Assembly (NCBI GenBank): GCA_020073495.1
Contig: JAIQFD010000001.1
Coordinates: 186,001-250,000 of the forward strand
Length of the DNA: 64,000 nt
Source: Terriglobia bacterium
GTDB lineage: Bacteria > Acidobacteriota > Terriglobia > Terriglobales > Acidobacteriaceae
Direction of reading: 5' to 3'
Below the pieces are notes generated by a model, which searched no databases, was not told the origin of the DNA, and saw nothing but the letters and a program-made list of their open reading frames with translations. This document shows, one piece after another, positions 1-7,762 of this stretch; the stretch's first letter is position 1, and the number at the start of each line of letters is the position of its first letter. The position numbers were made by a program, and so were the translations under genes.

Positions 1-252
1 GCCGACCGCGTACTCGACAACCCCGCCTACAACATGGTCATCCACACTTCGCCGGTGCAGGACCCCTCCAGCGACCACTACCACTGGCATATCGAATTCA
101 TGCCGAAGCTGACCAAGACGGCGGGATTCGAGTGGGGCACGGGTTTCTACATCAATCCGACGCCGCCGGAGGAAGCGGCGCGGTTCCTGCGCGAGGCCGA
201 CGTGAGCCAGTCGGGTCCGCCGCCGCCAGCGCAGCAGCCGGTGCACGCGTAG
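1..252 (+). CDS. galT: Galactose-1-phosphate uridylyltransferase, C-terminal fragment
   Basis: The reading frame is open from base 1 and ends at TAG, so only the last 83 residues lie in the window. The segment [12 protein letters not shown] followed by [12 protein letters not shown] and PPEEAA matches the C-terminal half of GalT-type nucleotidyltransferases (HIT superfamily), where the His residues and the GTG-YINP segment sit close to the sugar-nucleotide site. The enzyme exchanges UMP between UDP-glucose and galactose-1-phosphate in the Leloir pathway. The tail is proline/alanine-rich and unstructured-looking. Family membership is recognised from this conserved block; substrate specificity cannot be checked because the catalytic HPH region is outside the window. 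Confidence 0.85.
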   Translation, partial: ADRVLDNPAYNMVIHTSPVQDPSSDHYHWHIEFMPKLTKTAGFEWGTGFYINPTPPEEAARFLREADVSQSGPPPPAQQPVHA

Positions 253-295
253 AACGTCAGAAGTGAGAAGCTAAAAGGAAGCGGGAAATCTGTCA

Positions 296-1003
296 CTAAG
301 CGCAGAGCGCCAGGGCGGGGTTGACGCCGGCCTTCTCCGCTTCCGCGGTCAGCCAATCCCCTAATCGATGCCGGTCCGCCAGCGGGATGGCCCGGAAGCG
401 CAGGCCGCAGCGCCCGTCGGAGTCGCCCCAGGCGACCTCCGCCTCGGCTTTGATCTCGCCCTTGCCGGGAAGCTCGAAGCGCACGTCCACCACCGTGCTG
501 GGACGGAGAGGTTCCGCGAGCTTCAAGCACATTCCGCCCTCGCTCACGTTGCTGCTGGCCGCGCGCAGGTCCTTCACCGCTCCGAAACTGAGGAAGACGG
601 TGGTTTGCATGGGCTGGCGGAAGTAGCGGCGGCGCTCCGCGAGCATCAATCCCTTAGCGGCGCGGAAGCTGCGTAACGCCCGGTCCGGAGCGATCGGCTT
701 CTCCAGGACGAAGTGCGCACCCAAGGCGAAAGCGTCGTGCATCGAGGTCACGCGATTCAGGATGGCGATGGCGATGGAGCGCTTGCTGGAGGCGCCGTCG
801 TGCAGCGCCTTGAGCAGGCCGGGGCCGCCGTCCACGTCGTCGCAATCGACGATCACGGTGTCGAACTTCTTCCGCTTCGCCTGTGCCAGCGCCTGCTCGG
901 GGCCGGCGAAGATCTCGACGGAGACGCCGATGCTCCCGAGCGCGTGGCACAGGGTCTGCACTGCCACCGGATCGCGGCAGAGAAGGAGTGCGTCCAGCTT
1001 CAC
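296..1003 (-). CDS. Degenerate receiver domain fused to PilZ domain
   Basis: The N-terminal ~115 residues have a CheY-like fold pattern: a candidate phospho-acceptor in VIVDCDD and a conserved Lys in LEKPI. The usual acidic pair at the end of beta-1 is degenerate (LLLCRD). The C-terminal ~115 residues carry a PilZ domain: an RRRYFR arginine motif followed by SNVSEGGM, the N/D-x-S-x-x-G c-di-GMP motif. The likely role is a cytosolic c-di-GMP-responsive adaptor; whether the receiver is phosphorylated is doubtful. The GTG at 1003 was chosen because it sits just before the receiver beta-1. An in-frame GTG at 1051 would add 16 residues but has no visible ribosome-binding site. It is convergent with galT. 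Confidence 0.8.
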   Translation of the reverse strand: MKLDALLLCRDPVAVQTLCHALGSIGVSVEIFAGPEQALAQAKRKKFDTVIVDCDDVDGGPGLLKALHDGASSKRSIAIAILNRVTSMHDAFALGAHFVLEKPIAPDRALRSFRAAKGLMLAERRRYFRQPMQTTVFLSFGAVKDLRAASSNVSEGGMCLKLAEPLRPSTVVDVRFELPGKGEIKAEAEVAWGDSDGRCGLRFRAIPLADRHRLGDWLTAEAEKAGVNPALALCA

Positions 1004-1189
1004 GATCCCATTACAGGGCCCCGAGGCCGGCGCGGAAAGGAAAGCGCTCACAGACGCGTGTGACGAGCAGCCGCCCGAGAACCGCCGGCGTTACTTCCGT
1101 TACTTGTTCCGCGATGACCACCGTTATCTTTCGCCGCCCGCGAGACCGCGCTACCTTGCGGGCATCGGGCACGGACTGTGAGGTGGGTC

Positions 1190-1444
1190 ATGGACGAGCT
1201 CAATCGCAAGATCGCCCGCGTGGCGGAAGAGTTGCGGTCCGTACAGGAGGAGTTAGAGCGTGCTGGGCTGGTGGTGACGCCCGAGATGGCGCGCGTGCGC
1301 CGCTGGGAGCTGGCCCGCCACCTGGGTTCGCTTTACCAGCACCTCCAGGAATTCATCTTTCTGCACCACGGAACGCCGTCCATGGCGCCCGATCGCCGTG
1401 AGCCACGACGCGCTGTGGCCCAAGCGCCCCATCCCGACTACTAG
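1190..1444 (+). CDS. Small conserved hypothetical protein
   Basis: 84 residues. The N-terminal half is a predicted amphipathic helix (RKIARVAEELRSVQEELERAG) followed by a second helix (WELARHLGSLYQHLQEF). The C-terminus is basic and proline-rich, with no membrane segment or signal peptide. The ATG at 1190 is preceded by GTGAGGTGG, a reasonable Shine-Dalgarno; a GTG at 1178 lies upstream but overlaps that site. No family recognised. It stands alone between a divergent receiver-PilZ gene and a 59-codon gene. Confidence 0.55.
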   Translation: MDELNRKIARVAEELRSVQEELERAGLVVTPEMARVRRWELARHLGSLYQHLQEFIFLHHGTPSMAPDRREPRRAVAQAPHPDY

Positions 1445-1493
1445 CCCCAGGCTTTCCCTATCCGCGCTTAGCGACTAGACTCGAGGCGTCTTC

Positions 1494-1673
1494 ATGTCCG
1501 ACATCAAGCTAGTGCGGGAGTGGGACGCCGACGGCTTTCACAAGAAAGTCCTCGAACTCGAACAGCAGGGATACGTCTCGAAACTGGACACCTACAAGAT
1601 CACCGCCGAGATGAACCCCGAGACCGGGCTCATCGTCCACCTGCACACCATTGAGATGCACAAGTCCGATTAG
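1494..1673 (+). CDS. 59-residue hypothetical protein
   Basis: An ATG-to-TAG frame of 59 codons with high-G+C codon usage like its neighbours. The sequence starts MSDIKLVREWDADGF and contains a charged, mixed alpha/beta pattern ending in HTIEMHKSD. No cysteine pairs, signal peptide or membrane segment are visible. I do not recognise the family. Its intact frame and the short gap to the downstream Fnr-type gene make it plausible as a real small protein, but coding is not proven. Confidence 0.5.
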   Translation: MSDIKLVREWDADGFHKKVLELEQQGYVSKLDTYKITAEMNPETGLIVHLHTIEMHKSD

Positions 1674-1747
1674 GCAGACTCGCCCAGGAACCGCCTCGAT
1701 TCCCGAAATGGTGCGGAAATGGTATATTCCTGCTAGGGTCCACAACT

Positions 1748-2464
1748 GTGCTGTCACCATACGGTCTCGAGATCATCGAGAGCTGCCTGACCTGCAAGCT
1801 GCGGGAAGATCGGCTGTTCTGTAATCTGTCGCCGGTGGCGGTCAAGGACCTGGAAGCCATCAAGTATTCCACCGCGTACCCCAAGGGCGCGGTTCTTTTT
1901 GTCGAAGGGCAGGCGCCGCGCGGGGTGTTCATCCTGTGCAAGGGCCGGACCAAGCTCTCCATCTGCTCCAGCGACGGCAAGACGCTGATCCTGAAGATCG
2001 CCGAGCCCGGCGAAGTGCTGGGGCTCAGCGCTACGGTTTCCGGCAAGCCCTATGAGCTCACCGCCGAGACCCTCGATCCCTGCCAGGTGAACTTCGTCAA
2101 GCGGGAGGATTTCCTGCGCTATTTGCGCGACCACAACGAAGTCACGCTGCGCGTCGCCGAACAGCTCAGCGAAAAATACAACACCGCCTGCCACGAGATC
2201 CGCTCCCTGGGCCTCTCCCACTCGGCCGCCGAGAAGCTGGCCAAGCTGCTGCTGGAATGGTCGGAGAAGAACGGCGACGCCAAGCAGCCGGGACGGATGA
2301 AGCTGGCCCTCACCCACGAGGAGATCGCGCAAATGATCGGCACTTCGCGCGAGACCGTCACCCGCCTGTTCGCCGATTTCAAGAAGCGCCAGATCATCCA
2401 GCTGAAGGGCTCGACGCTGGTCATCCGCAACCGGCAGGCCCTGGAAACCCTCATCAATCCCTGA
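1748..2464 (+). CDS. Crp/Fnr-family regulator with N-terminal cysteine cluster
   Basis: 238 residues in the order cysteine-bearing N-terminus, cyclic-nucleotide-binding-type beta roll, dimerisation helix and winged helix-turn-helix. Cys13, Cys16 and Cys25 plus an internal Cys112 resemble the four-Cys arrangement that holds the oxygen-labile [4Fe-4S] cluster of FNR, though the spacing differs from E. coli. The recognition helix (residues 200-206, SRETVTR) has the Arg-Glu-x3-Arg pattern of CRP, not the VETISR pattern of FNR, so it should read TGTGA-N6-TCACA. Such sites occur nearby upstream of several redox genes. The start is GTG. Likely an O2- or NO-responsive activator of anaerobic electron transfer; the cofactor is inferred. 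Confidence 0.9.
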   Translation: MLSPYGLEIIESCLTCKLREDRLFCNLSPVAVKDLEAIKYSTAYPKGAVLFVEGQAPRGVFILCKGRTKLSICSSDGKTLILKIAEPGEVLGLSATVSGKPYELTAETLDPCQVNFVKREDFLRYLRDHNEVTLRVAEQLSEKYNTACHEIRSLGLSHSAAEKLAKLLLEWSEKNGDAKQPGRMKLALTHEEIAQMIGTSRETVTRLFADFKKRQIIQLKGSTLVIRNRQALETLINP

Positions 2465-2490
2465 AACTGCGGTCTCCCCGCGTACTTTCC

Positions 2491-2530
2491 TGATGTACAC
2501 GCATCACCAATTTTCGTGATGCGAGTCACA
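2491..2530. promoter_or_regulatory. Crp/Fnr-type operator upstream of the HTH-less paralogue
   Basis: CGTGA-TGCGAG-TCACA at 2515-2530 is a near-perfect CRP-type dyad with a 6-base spacer, ending 33 bp before the ATG at 2564. A second dyad, TGATG-TACACG-CATCA, lies at 2491-2506, 24 bp upstream centre to centre; reading it as TCACC-type half-site gives 22 bp. The adjacent Crp/Fnr protein (1748-2464) is the natural candidate to bind. Confidence 0.6.
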
Positions 2531-2563
2531 GCTTTCCCCCGCCGCGGAACGTAGATTGGCGGC

Positions 2564-3052
2564 ATGAACCACGGGGGCGACATCCCGGTCAGTTTCTTTA
2601 CCTGCGACGTAGCGCCGCAGCGGCTGTTCACGCATATGGGCGCGGATGCGGCGCGGGATTTCTCCGCCATCCAGAACGTGCAGGAGGTGCCCAAGGGCGC
2701 CCTCCTGTTCAGCGAAGGACAGGCACCGACCGCCATCATCTTGTTGCAGACGGGCGGGGCGCGGCTCTCCGTGTGCTCCAGCCGCGGGGAGAAGCTCACC
2801 CTGCGCATGGCCAAGGCGGGCGAGTTGCTGGGCCTGAGCGCCAATGTCTCGGGCAAACCCCACGAGGTCACCGCGGAAACCACCGTCCCCTCGCAGATCG
2901 TCTTCATCAAGCGCAAGGATTTCGTGCGCTTCCTGAAAGACCATTCCGACGCCTGCCTGCAGGTGGTGCAGATGCTGAGCAACGATGTGCACGCCGCCTA
3001 CGACCGGGTGCGCGCCATCGGCATGGCCCGGGCCCGCCACGTGCGCAACTGA
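2564..3052 (+). CDS. Crp/Fnr-like protein lacking the DNA-binding domain
   Basis: 162 residues that align throughout with the neighbouring 238-residue regulator: PKGALLFSEGQAP, LSVCSS, AGELLGLSANVSGKP, AETTVPSQIVF and the long dimerisation helix. It then stops at RARHVRN exactly where the winged helix should begin. No HTH sequence follows in any frame in the 60 bp before the next gene, so this is a domain loss, not a frameshift. Only one N-terminal Cys remains. It keeps the dimerisation helix, so it could form heterodimers that titrate the full-length regulator, or act as a ligand sink. A CRP-type operator sits 33 bp upstream. Confidence 0.8.
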   Translation: MNHGGDIPVSFFTCDVAPQRLFTHMGADAARDFSAIQNVQEVPKGALLFSEGQAPTAIILLQTGGARLSVCSSRGEKLTLRMAKAGELLGLSANVSGKPHEVTAETTVPSQIVFIKRKDFVRFLKDHSDACLQVVQMLSNDVHAAYDRVRAIGMARARHVRN

Positions 3053-3114
3053 AAACGCCGGAAGCCCGCTCGCGGGCGGGCGTCTCACCGTTCACCCCAG
3101 CCCTCCCCAAGGCC

Positions 3115-3375
3115 ATGATCGAGAAGTGCGCCAATCCGGATTGCGCCCAGCCCTTCCGCTACCTGCGCGAGGGGCGGCTGTACCAGGTGGATCGCGATGC
3201 CGCCGGACACCTGGTGCGAGGACCGTTCCAGATCTCGGAGAGCGGCCTGCCGCACCGCCTGGAGCATTTTTGGCTGTGCGGCAACTGCGCCCAGCGCCTG
3301 ACCCTGGCCATCGATCCGCAGCGCGGCGTCGTTCCCGTGCCGCTGCCGCACCCCCACCGGCGCAAGGCGGCATGA
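3115..3375 (+). CDS. Small zinc-ribbon-like protein
   Basis: 86 residues with two cysteine pairs: Cys5 and Cys10 (EKCANPDCAQPF) and a second C-x2-C (LCGNCAQ) about 50 residues on. This suggests one structural zinc or other metal site. The C-terminus is basic (HPHRRKAA). No membrane segment. It begins 62 bp after the HTH-less Crp-like gene on the same strand and may be co-transcribed. Function not recognised. Confidence 0.6.
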   Translation: MIEKCANPDCAQPFRYLREGRLYQVDRDAAGHLVRGPFQISESGLPHRLEHFWLCGNCAQRLTLAIDPQRGVVPVPLPHPHRRKAA

Positions 3376-3401
3376 GGAGAAGCGGCGGGGGGTTGGGGCT
3401 G

Positions 3402-3439
3402 TGTGACACTCATCACACCCTCCCGTGACATCAGTCATA
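3402..3439. promoter_or_regulatory. Tandem Crp/Fnr-type operators
   Basis: A perfect dyad TGTGA-CACTCA-TCACA at 3402-3417 is followed by CGTGA-CATCAG-TCATA at 3424-3439. The centres are 22 bp apart, placing both on the same DNA face. They lie about 90-110 bp upstream of the Cys/His-rich protein starting at 3529. The same 22-bp tandem arrangement recurs before the monoheme cytochrome at 4184. Confidence 0.7.
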
Positions 3440-3528
3440 GCGTCGGGTCCGCACCCGGCGCACTCTGGGGCCAGTGGGGGCCATGTGGACCGGCGCATTT
3501 TAGGACGGCGTGGCGGAAGGAGACACCC

Positions 3529-3912
3529 ATGGCGAAAGATGACCGCGACATCCTCGAACTGCTCAAGTTCGAGCTCAGCTACCTGGAGCAGGGCGGCTAC
3601 GGGCGCTCCGTGCGCACCCCCTGGAAGCCCACCTCGGCTTTCCAGGACTCGATCAGCTGCATCAATTTCGGCGATCCGGACCGCCCTCGGCCGTGCTCCG
3701 AGTGCCTGCTGATGGACTTCGTTCCGCCCGCCGGGCAGGGCGAAGAAGTGCCCTGCCATCACATCCCGCTCAACGAAAAGGGCGAGACCGTGGATGCCAT
3801 CGAGCGCTACGACAACCAGCAGGAAGTCGAGGAGAAGCTCAAGAAGTGGCTGCGGGACACCATCGCCCGCCTCGAGGCCGAGCGCGCCCGGGGCAAGCAG
3901 CAGCGGGCCTGA
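3529..3912 (+). CDS. Cys/His-rich small protein of the putative redox regulon
   Basis: 127 residues. The ATG is preceded by GGAAGGAGA at ideal distance. The middle holds Cys44, Cys56, Cys59 (C-x2-C), Cys76, His77 and His78, a set able to bind a metal or Fe-S centre. The C-terminal third is a charged helix (QEVEEKLKKWLRDTIARLEAE), likely a coiled coil. No signal peptide. It is not a recognised family. Tandem Crp/Fnr-type sites upstream and the cytochrome cluster downstream suggest a cytoplasmic redox or electron-transfer accessory role, but this rests on context. Confidence 0.65.
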   Translation: MAKDDRDILELLKFELSYLEQGGYGRSVRTPWKPTSAFQDSISCINFGDPDRPRPCSECLLMDFVPPAGQGEEVPCHHIPLNEKGETVDAIERYDNQQEVEEKLKKWLRDTIARLEAERARGKQQRA

Positions 3913-4002
3913 TCGGGCCATCCATGCCCAACCCCTTCTGATCGCCCTGCCTTCCGGCAACCGCCGGGACTGTTTCGTTCTCCGCCCGCACGTACCCGCT
4001 CT

Positions 4003-4040
4003 TGTGATTGTTATCACACTAGAGGGTGAACACAATCACA
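4003..4040. promoter_or_regulatory. Tandem Crp/Fnr-type operators before the cytochrome cluster
   Basis: TGTGA-TTGTTA-TCACA (4003-4018) is a perfect CRP-type dyad. GGTGA-ACACAA-TCACA (4025-4040) is a second, near-perfect copy. Centre-to-centre spacing is 22 bp, two helical turns. They lie about 145-180 bp upstream of the GTG start of the monoheme cytochrome c gene. These are the best sites in the window and imply control of the multiheme cluster by the Crp/Fnr protein encoded at 1748. Confidence 0.75.
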
Positions 4041-4183
4041 GCCCGAAGTGTGGAGATGTTCAACAATGGGGTCGGTTCCGGACTCCTGCCAGGCAACGAA
4101 TCACCCTGGCCGGTCCCGGGTTGGGGAACCTTCCTCGGGCTCACCCGGACGATTACAGAGCGGCGAAATTCCAAGGAGGAATT

Positions 4184-4489
4184 GTGAACAAGAGACTCAT
4201 CACTGTGGGGCTGCTGGCTGCACTCGTGGCCATGCCGATGGCCTCCTGGGCCGAAGGCGGCGCGGACACCTTCAAGGCGAAATGCGTGATGTGCCACGGC
4301 GCCGATGGCAAGGGCAAGATGGCCGGCACCAAGGACCTGGGCTCGGCGGAGGTGCAGAAGCAGAGCGACGCCGACCTGACCGCTGTCATCACCAAGGGCA
4401 AGGCCCCGAAGATGCCGGCTTTCGACGGCAAGCTCACGGCCGACCAGATCAAGGCAGTGGTGGCCTACATCCGGACGCTCAAGAAATAA
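4184..4489 (+). CDS. Periplasmic monoheme cytochrome c
   Basis: 101 residues starting at GTG with a strong AAGGAGGA ribosome-binding site. A Sec signal peptide (NKRLITVGLLAALVAMPMASWA) precedes one CVMCH heme-attachment motif near residue 30. A C-terminal Met (PKMPAF) and the YIRTL helix complete a small class-I cytochrome c fold. It should shuttle single electrons in the periplasm. As first gene of the multiheme cluster, with tandem Crp/Fnr-type sites upstream, it is a plausible soluble partner of the membrane-bound multiheme proteins that follow. Confidence 0.9.
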   Translation: MNKRLITVGLLAALVAMPMASWAEGGADTFKAKCVMCHGADGKGKMAGTKDLGSAEVQKQSDADLTAVITKGKAPKMPAFDGKLTADQIKAVVAYIRTLKK

Positions 4490-4567
4490 ATGGCTCGACG
4501 GCGGCGGTCCTCGTGGCCGCCGCAACCCTTACACCAGGATGGAGCTCGACTCCGTCGTGAACACGGT

Positions 4568-4607
4568 GGAGGTCCGGGAACCTGTGGGGAGGTAGCCAGG
4601 GATCTCC
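4568..4607 (+). ncRNA. Leader hairpin with conserved loop, upstream of 19-heme gene
   Basis: GGAGGTCC (4568-4575) pairs with GGATCTCC (4600-4607), one G-T pair included, closing a loop that contains AACCTGTGGGGAGGTAG (4579-4595). The same 17-base loop, with one change, sits in a hairpin before the 11-heme/b fusion gene (7722-7738), also 25-29 bases before its ATG. It is a candidate cis-acting RNA or ribosome-standby element; no known riboswitch was recognised. Confidence 0.45.
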
Positions 4608-4623
4608 GGAGTTGGAACACACA

Positions 4624-6741
4624 ATGCCGGCGAAGCGTGGATTTGGAATTCGCCGCTACGGGCCCAGGGTTGAGATCGGCCTTATACCTTTCTTTCATGT
4701 CTTAGCAGTTCTGGGCTGGGCCGCGATACCGGATCGTAAGGACACTCGCCCGCGCTTGTCGGCGCGACAGGCGGGGCTGTTGGTGTTGCTCGTTCTGTTG
4801 TTCCTGCCTGCGCCGCTGGCGCGGGCCGAAGACCAGAACCAGACCTGCCTGGCCTGTCACAGCGACAAGACCCTGAGCACCACGCGCACCGGACGCACGG
4901 TTTCCCTGTTCGTCGAAGGCAAGAGATTCGCCGGCTCCGTCCACGGCTCGCTCTCCTGCACCTCGTGCCACGCCGACCTGGAAGGCAAGGAACTGCCGCA
5001 CTCCACCCCGCTGGCCAAGGTCAACTGCGGCACGTGTCACAGCGCGGAGTACGAACAGCATTCGAAATCGCTGCACGGGCGGGCGGTCGCGCGCGGCGAT
5101 GCGCTGGCGCCGCGCTGCGTCACCTGCCATGGCAACCACGACATCGTTGCGGTGAAGGACCCGCGCTCGGCAGTGGCTCCGCTGAAGATCCCCCAGGTGT
5201 GCGGCAAGTGTCACCGCGAAGGAACGACCGTTCAGCAGACCCGCAACATCCCCGAGCACAACATCCTGGAGAATTACTCCGAGAGCATCCACGGCGAAGG
5301 GTTGCTGAGGAAAGGCCTGATTGTCGCGGCCAACTGCGCCTCCTGCCACACGCCGCACAACATCCTCCCCCATACCGATCCCAAGTCGTCGATCGCGCGC
5401 AAGAACATCGCGGCCACCTGTACCAAGTGTCACGCGCTGATCGAGCAGGTGCACCGCAAATCCATCAAGGGCGAGTTGTGGGAGAAGGAAGCGAACGTCC
5501 TGCCCGCCTGCGTGGATTGCCACCAGCCGCACAAGGCGAGGAAGGTCTTCTACAACCAAGGCATGGCCGACGCCGATTGCCTGCGCTGCCATGCCGACGA
5601 GCGGGTGAAGGGGCACGACGGCAAGTCGCTGTTCGTGCGCACTGCGGAGCTTTCGACGTCGCGGCACGCCAAGGTCGCGTGCAGCCAGTGCCACTCCGAA
5701 GTGAATGCCTCGCGCGTCCGGCCCTGCGAAACCGTCACCAAGAAGGTGGACTGCGCGTCGTGTCACGCGGAGATCGGGCAGCAGTACACGAAGAGCAAGC
5801 ACGGCCAGCTTCTCGCCGTTAAGGACAACAACGCGCCGTACTGCTCGGAGTGCCACGGGACGCACCACGTCCTGGGCAAGAAGGACCCGGCTTCCAATAC
5901 CTTCCCCCCCAATGTGCCGAACCTGTGCGCACGCTGCCACCGCGAAGGCAAGAAGGCTGCTCTGCGTTACACCGGAACGCAGCACGAGATCATCCCCAGC
6001 TACCAGGAGAGCATCCACGGCAAGGGCCTGCTGAAGAGCGGGCTGACGGTCACCGCGACCTGCACCAGCTGCCACACGGCGCATGGCGAGCTGCCCAAGA
6101 GCGATCCCGATTCGACGGTCAATCCCAAGAACCTGCCCTCGACCTGCGGCCAGTGCCATCACGGGATCCAGGGGCAGTTCGTGCAGAGCGTCCACTCCCG
6201 CTCGGTCACGCACACCGACAAGGCACTGCCGGTCTGCAACGACTGCCACACCGCACACTCGATCCAGCGAGCCGACCAGGACAAGTTCGAGCTGGAGGTC
6301 ATGAGCAAGTGCGGCCGCTGCCACGAGGAGATCGCGAAGACCTACTTCGACACGTATCACGGCAAGGTGTCGCGGCTGGGCTACACCAAAACGGCGAAAT
6401 GCTATGACTGCCACGGGGCGCACGACATCCAGAAGGTGGCGGACCCGCGCTCGCACCTGAGCCGGGCCAATGTGGTGGACACATGCCGCAAGTGCCACGC
6501 CGACGCCACGCGCCGCTTCGCCGGCTATCTGACGCACGCCACCCACCACGATCCGAAGAAGTATCCCTTCCTGTTCTGGTCGTTCTGGGGCATGACCGGC
6601 CTGCTGATCGGCACCTTCGTCATCGGCGGCGTGCACACGCTGCTGTGGCTGCCGCGCGCCTTCCAGATGCGCCGCGAGCTGAAGGAACTGGAGGCCAAGG
6701 AAGCGGCCGAGCAGGAACGGTCCAGTGGGGAGGAGAAGTAG
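4624..6741 (+). CDS. 19-heme c-type cytochrome with C-terminal membrane anchor
   Basis: About 705 residues with 19 CxxCH motifs, from CLACH just after the signal sequence (LLVLLVLLFLPAPLARA) to CRKCH near the C-terminus. One transmembrane helix follows (FWSFWGMTGLLIGTFVIGGV) with a short charged cytosolic tail. Many motifs are of the CxxCHxxH type, as in tandem cytochrome-c7/nitrite-reductase-like repeats, and the region around CGKCHREG...CASCHTPH is internally duplicated (CARCHREG...CTSCHTAH). The protein should form a heme wire on the periplasmic side. Its stop codon abuts the ATG of the b-type cytochrome gene, so the two are probably one c+b complex. Start uncertain: ATG 4624 chosen, TTG 4612 possible. 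Confidence 0.88.
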   Translation: MPAKRGFGIRRYGPRVEIGLIPFFHVLAVLGWAAIPDRKDTRPRLSARQAGLLVLLVLLFLPAPLARAEDQNQTCLACHSDKTLSTTRTGRTVSLFVEGKRFAGSVHGSLSCTSCHADLEGKELPHSTPLAKVNCGTCHSAEYEQHSKSLHGRAVARGDALAPRCVTCHGNHDIVAVKDPRSAVAPLKIPQVCGKCHREGTTVQQTRNIPEHNILENYSESIHGEGLLRKGLIVAANCASCHTPHNILPHTDPKSSIARKNIAATCTKCHALIEQVHRKSIKGELWEKEANVLPACVDCHQPHKARKVFYNQGMADADCLRCHADERVKGHDGKSLFVRTAELSTSRHAKVACSQCHSEVNASRVRPCETVTKKVDCASCHAEIGQQYTKSKHGQLLAVKDNNAPYCSECHGTHHVLGKKDPASNTFPPNVPNLCARCHREGKKAALRYTGTQHEIIPSYQESIHGKGLLKSGLTVTATCTSCHTAHGELPKSDPDSTVNPKNLPSTCGQCHHGIQGQFVQSVHSRSVTHTDKALPVCNDCHTAHSIQRADQDKFELEVMSKCGRCHEEIAKTYFDTYHGKVSRLGYTKTAKCYDCHGAHDIQKVADPRSHLSRANVVDTCRKCHADATRRFAGYLTHATHHDPKKYPFLFWSFWGMTGLLIGTFVIGGVHTLLWLPRAFQMRRELKELEAKEAAEQERSSGEEK

Positions 6742-7644
<903 letters not shown>

Positions 7645-7715
7645 GCAGGCGGGGAAGTACTGCTCATTGTTATGCGCGCGATTCAGGATCGCGAGATCGG
7701 TCCGCCTGAGCGGGT

Positions 7716-7744
7716 CGCCGGAACCAGTGGGGAGGTAGCCGGCG
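7716..7744 (+). ncRNA. Leader hairpin with conserved loop, upstream of 11-heme/b fusion
   Basis: CGCCGG (7716-7721) pairs perfectly with CCGGCG (7739-7744), exposing the loop AACCAGTGGGGAGGTAG (7722-7738). That loop is identical but for one base to the loop before the 19-heme gene. Stems differ in sequence but pair in both cases, which favours a conserved RNA structure. It ends 18 bases before the ATG. Confidence 0.45.
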
Positions 7745-7762
7745 GGTCCCTGGGAGCAGTCC

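Noticed and set aside
7700-7762. GEMM-type c-di-GMP riboswitch before the 11-heme gene
   Set aside because: GGTAGCCGG resembles the 3' part of GEMM-I, and such riboswitches precede cytochrome genes in Geobacter, but the conserved GCAAAGCC core and the first stem are missing.
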